A stretch of DNA of 29,662 nucleotides, from positions 1 to 29,662 of the forward strand of contig JAGWVC010000048.1 in NCBI GenBank assembly GCA_018971065.1, read 5' to 3'. Below the pieces are notes generated by a model. That model ran no database searches. It saw only the letters and a list, made by a program, of their open reading frames with translations, and had not been told where the DNA came from. Origin of the DNA: Sphingomonadales bacterium. GTDB taxonomy: Bacteria; Pseudomonadota; Alphaproteobacteria; Sphingomonadales; Sphingomonadaceae. Every line of letters begins with the position of its first letter. Position 1 is the first letter of the stretch. Below are positions 23,790 through 29,662 of the stretch, piece by piece. The position numbers were made by a program, and so were the translations under genes.

Positions 23790-24146
23790 ATGGCGCCGCT
23801 GATGGCGGTGCTGCCGGTCGGCGCACTGCCCGAATCGCCGCTAGCCGCCGCTGCCGCCTTCCACGCCGAAGCCCTCCCCCGCGCGCTCGCCCTGCTCGCG
23901 CACGGCGCCACCCCGCTCACCCTCGTCTTCGCCCCGGCCGATCACACCCACCGCGCCTGGCGCCTCGCCGCCGTCCAGGCGCTCGCCCGCGAACACGCCC
24001 CGCGCCGCGTCAACGCCGTCGCCTCGGCCGATCCCGCCGCAATCGATGCCGCCTGCCGCTGGCTTGAAGCCGCCCCCGGCATCACCGGCCAACTGCTTCC
24101 TCTCGATAGCCACGGCGCCGGAACCGTGGTAATTCCACAAGGGTGA
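23790..24146 (+). CDS. Short SDR-like (Rossmann, C-terminal part only) protein
   Basis: Protein of 118 residues starting directly after the folB stop with no gap. The second half resembles the end of a short-chain dehydrogenase: APADHTHRAWRLAAVQALAR, then RRVNAVASADPAAIDAAC and PGITGQLLPLDSHGAG, the usual 'RVN.vapg ... itGq.l.vDgG' run. The N-terminal half does not show the GxxxGxG cofactor motif or the YxxxK active site. It may be a compact remnant or a protein-binding partner. It overlaps the moaA start (GTGA), so it is coupled to it. I think similar genes occur at this place in other sphingomonads, which suggests it is kept rather than decaying; that is from memory. Confidence 0.7.
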   Translation: MAPLMAVLPVGALPESPLAAAAAFHAEALPRALALLAHGATPLTLVFAPADHTHRAWRLAAVQALAREHAPRRVNAVASADPAAIDAACRWLEAAPGITGQLLPLDSHGAGTVVIPQG

Positions 24147-25156
24147 GCAACCCGCCCGCCCTTTCCCCGCTGGTCGACCAGTTCCAGCGCCGCATCACCT
24201 ACCTGCGCCTTTCGGTGATTGACCGGTGCGACCTGCGCTGCGCCTACTGCATGCCCGAACGGATGACCTTCCTGCCCAAGTCGGAAGTGCTCACGCTCGA
24301 GGAACTCCACCAGCTCGCGCTCGGCTTCATCGCGCGCGGCGTCACCAAGCTGCGCCTCACCGGCGGCGAACCCCTCGTCCGCCGCGACATGATCGAGCTG
24401 GTCCAGGCGCTGGGCCGCAAGCTGGGGGACGGGCTTGAGGAGCTCACCCTCACCACCAACGCCACCCGCCTCGCCGAATTCGCCGATCCGCTGCGCGCCG
24501 CCGGCGTCCGCCGCGTCAACATCTCGCTCGACACGCTCGACCGCGACGCCTTCGCCAAACTCACCCGCCGCGACATGCTGCCGCAGGTGCTCGAAGGCAT
24601 TGCCGCCGCCAAGGAAGCCGGCCTCAAGGTCAAGCTCAACACCGTCGCATTGAAGGGCATCAACGAGGCCGAAATCCCCGATCTCGTCGCCTGGGCGCAC
24701 GGCCAGGGCCACGACATCACCCTCATCGAAGTCATGCCGCTGGGCGAGGTGGAGCAGGACCGCTTCGACCATTACCTGCCGCTGTCGCAAGTCCGCGCCA
24801 GTCTCGAACGCCGCTTTACCCTCACCCCCAGCGGCCACCGCACCGGCGGCCCGGCGCGCTACTTCGATATCACCGAAACAGGCGGTCGCCTCGGCCTGAT
24901 CACGCCGCTCACCGGCAATTTTTGCGAAGGCTGCAACCGCCTGCGCGTCACCGCCACCGGCCAGCTTCACCCCTGCCTCGGCGGCCACGAACAGGTAGAC
25001 CTGCGCGGCGCCCTGCGCTCCGCCGATCCCGAAGCGGCCCTCGCCACCGCGCTCGACCAGGCGATGCGCATCAAGCCGCTGCGCCACCACTTCGAAATCG
25101 ACCGCCCCGGCGCCGCCCCCGCCCTCGCCCGCCACATGTCGATGACCGGCGGATAA
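24143..25156 (+). CDS. moaA: GTP 3',8-cyclase MoaA
   Basis: Radical-SAM enzyme that converts GTP to the cyclic intermediate of molybdopterin synthesis, acting with MoaC. The 337-residue product has the N-terminal radical-SAM cluster C29-x3-C33-x2-C36 (DRCDLRCAYCMP), the conserved LRLTGGEPLVRRD, and the C-terminal cluster C261-x2-C264-x13-C278. The terminal GG needed for activity is present (SMTGG). The GTG at 24143 overlaps the preceding stop by 4 bases and gives a usual start. MoaC and MoeA are not in this window, so the pathway is split here. Confidence 0.96.
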   Translation: MSNPPALSPLVDQFQRRITYLRLSVIDRCDLRCAYCMPERMTFLPKSEVLTLEELHQLALGFIARGVTKLRLTGGEPLVRRDMIELVQALGRKLGDGLEELTLTTNATRLAEFADPLRAAGVRRVNISLDTLDRDAFAKLTRRDMLPQVLEGIAAAKEAGLKVKLNTVALKGINEAEIPDLVAWAHGQGHDITLIEVMPLGEVEQDRFDHYLPLSQVRASLERRFTLTPSGHRTGGPARYFDITETGGRLGLITPLTGNFCEGCNRLRVTATGQLHPCLGGHEQVDLRGALRSADPEAALATALDQAMRIKPLRHHFEIDRPGAAPALARHMSMTGG

Positions 25157-25193
25157 ATACCCGACTCTTCACGCTACGCCGCCCCTCACCCAC

Positions 25194-25231
25194 CCGTCCG
25201 CCCTGAGCTTGTCGAAGGGCTGCTTTTTCTT
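25194..25231 (+). terminator. CTGAGCTTGTCGA repeat copy 3, acting as terminator after moaA
   Basis: GCCCT (25200-25204) pairs with AGGGC (25216-25220) around GAGCTTGTCGA, and TGCTTTTTCTT follows to 25231. This is the best terminator among the copies of this repeat. It lies 43 bases after the moaA stop and before thrC. Confidence 0.7.
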
Positions 25232-25307
25232 GCGGCCAGCACAACCCAAACCCCACCCACCCGCAAGTCTTGCCCAATCCCCCCCACGCCGCTAACGCGC
25301 AGCCCCA

Positions 25308-26708
25308 ATGGACTACATCAGCACCCGCGGCTCCGCCCCCTCGCTCGACTTCCAGGGCGCCACGCTCGCCGGCCTCGCCGGTGACGGTGGCCTCTACGTG
25401 CCCCGCGAATGGCCGCGCTTCAGCGAAGCCGAAATCGCCGCGATGGCCGGCCTGCCCTACGCCCAGCTTGCCCAGCGCGTCATGCAGCCGTTCGTCGGCG
25501 ATTGCCTCACCCCCGAACGCCTTCTCGAACTCACCACCGCCGCCTATGGCCGCTTCGCGCACAAGGCGGTCACCCCGCTGAAGCAGCTTGACGAGCAACA
25601 GTGGCTGCTCGAACTGTTCCACGGCCCCACGCTGGCGTTCAAGGATGTCGCGCTGCAACTGCTCGGCCTGCTGTTCGAGGAATTCCTCGGCCGCACCGGC
25701 GAAAGCCTCACCATCGTCGGCGCCACCTCGGGCGACACCGGCTCGGCCGCCATCGATGCCGTCGCCGGCCGCGCCCGCGTCGACATCTTCATGCTTCACC
25801 CCAGGGGCCGCGTCTCCGACGTGCAGCGCCGCCAGATGACCACGGTGCTGGCGCCCAACGTCTACAATATCGCCATCGAAGGCTCTTTCGACGATGCCCA
25901 GGCGATGGTGAAGCGCATGTTCAACGATCCCGCGCAAAACACCCGCTTCAACCTCGGCGCGGTCAACTCGATCAACTGGGCGCGGCTGATGGCCCAGGTC
26001 GTCTACTATTTCGCCGCCGCGCTCCAGTTGGGCGCCCCGCACCGCAAGGTCGCGTTCTCGGTCCCCACCGGCAACTTCGGCGACGTGTTCGCCGGCTATG
26101 TCGCGCACAAGATGGGCCTGCCCATCGAACGTCTGATCGTCGCCACCAACGTCAACGACATCCTCCACCGCGCCCTGTCCGCCGGTGACTATTCGCAAGG
26201 CACCGTCACCCCCACCGCCGCCCCGTCGATGGACATCCAGGTCTCGTCGAACTTCGAACGCCTGCTGTTCGATCTCAATGGCCGCGACGGCAAGGCGCTG
26301 GCCGAACAGATGGCCGGCTTCGAATCGTCGAAGGCGATGCAGCTCACCAACGCCCAGCGAGAGGGCGCCGCCGCGCTGTTCACCAGCGCCCGCGCCGATT
26401 CGGCCGACATGGCCCAGGCGATCCGCTGGGGCTGGGAGAACGCCGGCGAACTGCTCGATCCGCACACCGCCATCGGCCTTCACGCCGCGCTTAACGCCGG
26501 CATCGACGCGTCGGTGCCGGTCGTCACCCTCGCCACCGCGCACCCGGCAAAGTTCCGCGACGCGGTGGAGCGCGCCACCGGCCAGCGCCCGCCGCTGCCC
26601 ACCCGCGTCGGCGACCTGTTCGACCGCGAGGAACGCTGCGCCGACCTTCCCGGCGACTACGACGCGGTCACCGGCTATATCGCCGCCCACGCCACCCCGC
26701 GTGGCTGA
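25308..26708 (+). CDS. thrC: Threonine synthase
   Basis: PLP enzyme that turns O-phosphohomoserine into threonine. The 466-residue product is of the long (E. coli/yeast-like) subgroup. The opening MDYISTRGSAPSLDFQGATL is characteristic. The PLP lysine is K112 in LFHGPTLAFKDVALQ, the phosphate-cup GATSGDTGSAAIDA follows, and PTGNFGDVFAGYVAHKMGLP is conserved. The ATG at 25308 gives this canonical start; there is no clear Shine-Dalgarno. The stop overlaps the next gene by 8 bases, a close coupling to the methyltransferase. hom and thrB are not in the window. Confidence 0.96.
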   Translation: MDYISTRGSAPSLDFQGATLAGLAGDGGLYVPREWPRFSEAEIAAMAGLPYAQLAQRVMQPFVGDCLTPERLLELTTAAYGRFAHKAVTPLKQLDEQQWLLELFHGPTLAFKDVALQLLGLLFEEFLGRTGESLTIVGATSGDTGSAAIDAVAGRARVDIFMLHPRGRVSDVQRRQMTTVLAPNVYNIAIEGSFDDAQAMVKRMFNDPAQNTRFNLGAVNSINWARLMAQVVYYFAAALQLGAPHRKVAFSVPTGNFGDVFAGYVAHKMGLPIERLIVATNVNDILHRALSAGDYSQGTVTPTAAPSMDIQVSSNFERLLFDLNGRDGKALAEQMAGFESSKAMQLTNAQREGAAALFTSARADSADMAQAIRWGWENAGELLDPHTAIGLHAALNAGIDASVPVVTLATAHPAKFRDAVERATGQRPPLPTRVGDLFDREERCADLPGDYDAVTGYIAAHATPRG

Positions 26709-27639
26709 CATCGCGCCCACCCCGCTGGTCCTCACCGGCACGGGCTGGGCCGATTACGGCCTGGTGGACAGCGGCCACGGCCGCAAGCTCGAACGCTACG
26801 GCCCGTTCCGCTTCATCCGCCCCGAAGCGCAGGCGCTATGGACACCCCGGCTGGCCGACTGGGACGCCCACGCCGAATTCGTCCCCGGCGCCGATGAAGA
26901 CGGCGGCGGCCGCTGGCACTTCCTGCAACCCGTCCCCCGCGACGGCTGGCCGCTGGCGTGGAACGAGGTCAAATTCACCGCCACCTGCACCCCGTTCCGC
27001 CACCTCGGCTTCTTCCCCGACATGGCCCCGGTCTGGGACTGGATGCGCGAAATGCTAAATCCTCCCCCCCTGGGCGAGGTGGCAGCGCGCAGCGCTGACG
27101 GAGGGGGCCCGCGCCCGAACGCAAACCTCTCCACCCTCAACCTGTTCGGCTACACCGGCGTCGGCACCCTCGCGCTCAGCGCCCACGGCCCCGTCACTCA
27201 CGTCGATGCCTCGAAGAAATCGGTCATCCAGGCCCGCGCCAACGCCGCGCTGTCGGGCATGGACCAGCGCCCCGTCCGCTGGATCGTCGATGACGCCGCC
27301 AAGTTCGCCGCGCGCGAGGTCCGGCGCGGCAAGCGCTACGACGGAATCATTCTCGATCCCCCCAAGTTCGGCCGCGGCCCCGAAGGTGAAGTGTGGCGCC
27401 TCGAAGACCACCTCGCCCCGCTGATCGCCGATTGCCGCCGCCTGCTCGATGCGGACAGCCGCTTCCTGTTCCTCACCGTCTACGCGGTGCGCATGTCGTC
27501 GCTGGCGCTGGCCGGCCTGCTCGATGAAGTCTTCGCCAGCCTGCCCGGAACCGTCGAACACGGCGAACTCGCGGTCCGGGAAGACACCACCGGCCGCCGC
27601 CTCCCCACCGCGATCTTCGCCCGCTGGCGCAACACCTAG
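26701..27639 (+). CDS. Class I SAM-dependent methyltransferase (RlmI/COG1092-like) carrying an in-frame repeat
   Basis: Protein of 312 residues with a methyltransferase core: the SAM-binding LNLFGYTGVGTL, then THVDASKKSVIQARANAALSG, the IVDDAAKFAAREVRRGKRYD segment and catalytic-type ILDPPKFGRG. These match the C-terminal part of the RlmI/RlmK rRNA cytosine methyltransferase family, though the substrate is not established. The GTG at 26701 overlaps the thrC stop by 8 bases; the open frame upstream belongs to an out-of-frame stretch of thrC. Residues 121-136 (PPPLGEVAARSADGGG) are encoded by the CTCCCCCC-type palindromic repeat at 27061-27108, inserted in frame just before the SAM motif. Related proteins usually have a much shorter loop there (from memory). 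Confidence 0.85.
   Translation: MADIAPTPLVLTGTGWADYGLVDSGHGRKLERYGPFRFIRPEAQALWTPRLADWDAHAEFVPGADEDGGGRWHFLQPVPRDGWPLAWNEVKFTATCTPFRHLGFFPDMAPVWDWMREMLNPPPLGEVAARSADGGGPRPNANLSTLNLFGYTGVGTLALSAHGPVTHVDASKKSVIQARANAALSGMDQRPVRWIVDDAAKFAAREVRRGKRYDGIILDPPKFGRGPEGEVWRLEDHLAPLIADCRRLLDADSRFLFLTVYAVRMSSLALAGLLDEVFASLPGTVEHGELAVREDTTGRRLPTAIFARWRNT
27061..27108 (+). repeat. Structured CTCCCCCC repeat, copy inside the methyltransferase gene
   Basis: Matches the intergenic copy at 17261-17306 at 41 of 46 positions. The hairpin is AGCGC-GCA-GCGCT (27084-27096). The A-T closing pair replaces the T-A pair of the other copy, a compensatory change. It adds 16 codons and no stop in the gene's frame. Confidence 0.8.
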
Positions 27640-27794
27640 AAATTCAATCCCAATTTGACCCGTCCGCCCTGAGCTTGTCGAGCCGAAGGCGGCCGCAGGC
27701 CAACGGCCGTCCTTTTCTTGGCGGCACCCGCCGACCTCACAGGATCGAGCGAGATTTCAGCGACACGAATGTCATTTGCGATTTTCCCGCCCCC
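27640..27794. other. Intergenic region between convergent genes
   Basis: The gap between the methyltransferase stop and the stop of the TylF-like gene. Its left part holds the fourth CTGAGCTTGTCGA repeat. The rest (27721-27794) is GC-moderate with no hairpin or promoter I can support. Confidence 0.5.
27659..27720 (+). repeat. CTGAGCTTGTCGA repeat, copy 4 (modified)
   Basis: CCGTCCGCC then CTGAGCTTGTCGA, followed by an altered right arm (GCCGAAGGCGG) so that CCGCC (27664-27668) faces GGCGG (27688-27692). A GC-rich extension and CCTTTTCTTGG follow, so a terminator for the methyltransferase is possible. Confidence 0.6.
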
Positions 27795-29090
27795 TCAAAC
27801 CAGCGCCCGCACCAGCCCGTTCAGCACCCCGCTGTCCACCGCCGCAATGCCTCCGTCGCGCGGCCAGAACGCGCCGGTATTGCCGATCAGGAACCGCCCC
27901 GCCAGCGGCCGCCCCAGTTCCTCGTGCCGCGCCACCATCGGCGGAATCGGGTTGTCCGGATGCGGCACCGCAACGATGCTGCCGTCGGCCGCGAACAGGC
28001 CCGGTTCGCTCTCGTGGCTGAACAGCGTCGCACGCGGGTCCAGCCGGTCGGCCACCACCATCAGGTCGCGCGCCGAAACCTCCAGGTCCACGTCCATCCA
28101 CAGACACATCAGCGGCGGCGGCGTGTAGCTGCGGAAAGTCTCGGCAAAGAACCCCTTGTGGAACGTCACCACCTCGGGCGCGCCGAACCGCCGCACGTGA
28201 TCGCTCACCTCGTCCAGGCTTCCGGCATAGTCTCCGGCGGCATAGCCGGTCGAATCGGACGGCGGCAGCCCCTCGAACGAATCGAACACGTGCATGGCGA
28301 TACCAAGCTGCCGCGCCGCAAAGCTCAGCATCGACGTGCTGAACCCCTTGAAGCACCCGAACTCGCCGAACGCGCCGTCCACGCCCCATGACCGCAGCAC
28401 GTAAAGCTGGTGGATGATCGAGAACAGTTCGCGCACCGAATTGGGCTTGCAGTGGAAATCGGCATTTGCCCGCCCGCCCCCGGCATTCGCGGTCGGGAAA
28501 TGCCGGTCCACGAACCGGCAATGCGCCCAGCACGCCGTCAGGTAACGGCAATAGTCGGCAATCGCCGGCAGCGACTGCAACCCCACGGTCCGCGCCAGCA
28601 CCGCCACCCGCGCCGCAAACCGCGCCTGCCCTTCGACGGTCTCAAGCCCCACGCAGTCCTCGGGCCACAACACCGCCACCGCATCGATCACCCCGCGCGG
28701 GAACGGTCCGGCAATGCCGCTGTCCGGCGCCGCCGCCACCCGCGCCACCACCTCGGGCGATGCCAGCGTGAACCGGCCCAGCTCCAGCACCCGCCCGCCC
28801 CGCTCGCACGCGCGCACCGTCACCTCGGTCAGCCCCGCCTGCTGCGGCAGCGTCAACTGAAACCCGCTGGTCCGCGCATTCGCCTGCCCCGGATAGGCCC
28901 GCGCCACGTCGCCCCGCTCGATTCCCGGCGCCGCCTGCGCCACCACCCGGTCGCCGAACAACACCTCCACCACCGCCGGGCGCGGCCCGAACGCCCAACC
29001 CGAAACCTGACGGCCCGAAACCGCGTTGAGATGGCCGCGCAGCTTGCGCCCCCCCAGCCAGCGCCGCACCAGCTTCACGCCCGGATTCAT
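27795..29090 (-). CDS. TylF/MycF-like methyltransferase with N-terminal 'GWA' beta domain
   Basis: Protein of 431 residues. Residues about 18-110 form a beta-rich module with GHLNAVSGRQVSGWAFGPRP, then VEVLFGDRVV and IERGDVARAYPGQANARTSG, a pattern met in bacterial glycan-modifying and glycosyltransferase proteins. A linker (about 111-235) precedes a TylF-like SAM-dependent O-methyltransferase: motif I GEFGCFKGFST (242-252), VFDSFEGLP (268-276), the metal/catalytic-type WMDVDL (331-336) and TLFSHESEPG. TylF-type enzymes methylate sugar hydroxyls. The start ATG at 29090 overlaps the stop of the upstream PhyH-like gene as ATGA, so they are coupled. Together they suggest modification of a surface polysaccharide or glycosylated metabolite; the target is unknown. 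Confidence 0.8.
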   Translation of the reverse strand: MNPGVKLVRRWLGGRKLRGHLNAVSGRQVSGWAFGPRPAVVEVLFGDRVVAQAAPGIERGDVARAYPGQANARTSGFQLTLPQQAGLTEVTVRACERGGRVLELGRFTLASPEVVARVAAAPDSGIAGPFPRGVIDAVAVLWPEDCVGLETVEGQARFAARVAVLARTVGLQSLPAIADYCRYLTACWAHCRFVDRHFPTANAGGGRANADFHCKPNSVRELFSIIHQLYVLRSWGVDGAFGEFGCFKGFSTSMLSFAARQLGIAMHVFDSFEGLPPSDSTGYAAGDYAGSLDEVSDHVRRFGAPEVVTFHKGFFAETFRSYTPPPLMCLWMDVDLEVSARDLMVVADRLDPRATLFSHESEPGLFAADGSIVAVPHPDNPIPPMVARHEELGRPLAGRFLIGNTGAFWPRDGGIAAVDSGVLNGLVRALV

Positions 29091-29662
29091 GGCGTCCTCC
29101 GCAGCCAGCGCCGCACCGCCCGCCCCACCCGCTTGTGGATCGACTTCTTCGGAATGACATGGAAATGCACAGGGTCGGGAATGGTGACGATCTCCTCGCC
29201 CAGATACAGGTTCGGCTTGCGGGTGCCGTCGGCGATGTCCACCAGCTTGCGCAACCGCAGCCGCCCCAGCGGCTCGTCCGAAAACGCCGGCGTGTAATAG
29301 ATGCAGTCGTCGAAGTAGTAATGCGTCACCTGCGACCAGCGCGTCCGGCGCGGATTCGTCTGCGCGGTGCCGCCGTGCAGCAGGTTCGCGCACCAGATCA
29401 GCGCCTGGCCCTTGCGCGGCAGGAACCGGGTGGCCTGCGCCCCGTGCGCGCGGACCAGCGCCGCCCAGGCCGGGCCATAGGGGTCCTGCGCCGAAGCCAG
29501 TTCCTGCTTCCAGCCACGCCGCCCCAGCACCGTGTTGTTCATGATCGGCCAGCGGTGCGATCCCGCCACGTATTCGACCGGGCCGGTGGTCTCGTCGATG
29601 TCCTCCATCGCCACCCACACCCCGACCATGAACCGTTCGGGCACGCTGGAAAAATGCACCGC
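29087..29662 (-). CDS. Phytanoyl-CoA dioxygenase (PhyH)-like protein, 5' truncated at window edge
   Basis: The frame is open to the edge of the window and ends at 29087, leaving the last 191 residues. The pattern is that of a Fe(II)/2-oxoglutarate dioxygenase of the PhyH family: VGVWVAMEDIDETTGPVEYV, then AGSHRWPIMNN, and later LLHGGTAQTNPRRTRWSQVT, which holds the distal iron-binding histidine and the 2-oxoglutarate-binding arginine. The proximal HxD motif must lie upstream beyond the window. The C terminus is basic (RVGRAVRRWLRRTP). Such enzymes hydroxylate small molecules or sugars. It is coupled to the TylF-like gene by an ATGA overlap, so both probably act in one pathway on the same product. 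Confidence 0.8.
   Translation of the reverse strand, partial: AVHFSSVPERFMVGVWVAMEDIDETTGPVEYVAGSHRWPIMNNTVLGRRGWKQELASAQDPYGPAWAALVRAHGAQATRFLPRKGQALIWCANLLHGGTAQTNPRRTRWSQVTHYYFDDCIYYTPAFSDEPLGRLRLRKLVDIADGTRKPNLYLGEEIVTIPDPVHFHVIPKKSIHKRVGRAVRRWLRRTP

Noticed and set aside
26185..26700. Upstream part of the methyltransferase frame
   Set aside because: Out-of-frame reading of thrC with Pro/Arg/Ser-rich sequence; the true start is the GTG at 26701.
10791..27720. CRISPR-like array from repeated palindromes
   Set aside because: The repeats are dispersed, differ in length and have no regular spacers or cas genes.

Overview
The window is chromosomal DNA of a GC-rich alphaproteobacterium, most likely a sphingomonad (Novosphingobium/Sphingomonas type). 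The evidence is a very strong G/C preference at third codon positions, the gene content (RamB/ScfR-type regulator divergent from isocitrate lyase, a serS-surE-NlpD-like run, a folB-Rossmann protein-moaA run) and dispersed palindromes built on CTGAGCTTGTCGA. I see no plasmid, phage, transposase, tRNA, rRNA or CRISPR. The genus is inference.

Layout. 1-546: end of an IclR-type regulator. 634-3649: serS, surE and an NlpD-like LysM/LytM protein, tightly coupled and closed by a terminator. 3911-4768: an isolated DUF3800 gene with an AT-richer leader. 4870-5274 (minus): a small four-helix membrane protein. 5349-6758: rimO, then a short AT-richer stretch ending in a strong terminator (possible small RNA). 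6944-9474: corA and a Baeyer-Villiger-type monooxygenase, divergent. 9484-11943: CinA-like protein, an exported protein with no canonical start, YqgE/AlgH and a PPOX-class flavoprotein. 11953-13689 (minus): an orphan chemoreceptor. 13901-17247: glyoxylate-shunt module, with isocitrate lyase plus a 51-residue protein on the minus strand and a RamB/ScfR-like regulator on the plus strand, sharing a control region with TTGTAA/TTACAA inverted repeats. 17248-18159: about 0.9 kb with no convincing gene and many repeats. 18160-20202: exported DUF3857/transglutaminase protein. 20248-22032 (minus): stand-alone fatty acyl-AMP ligase. 22255-25156: recX, DUF192 lipoprotein, folB, a short SDR-like protein and moaA, largely overlapping or abutting. 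25308-27639: thrC and a class I methyltransferase. 27795-29662 (minus): a TylF-like methyltransferase and a truncated phytanoyl-CoA dioxygenase-like gene, probably for a surface glycan or secondary metabolite.

Most genes are housekeeping. No complete new multi-gene system is evident. The observations most worth following are: a structured intergenic repeat that also lies in frame inside a methyltransferase gene, with a compensatory base-pair change against the other copy; the palindromic operator between aceA and its likely regulator; the unannotated 51-residue protein behind aceA; the orphan C-terminal SDR piece between folB and moaA; and a gene whose only full-length start is a CTG overlapping the preceding stop.
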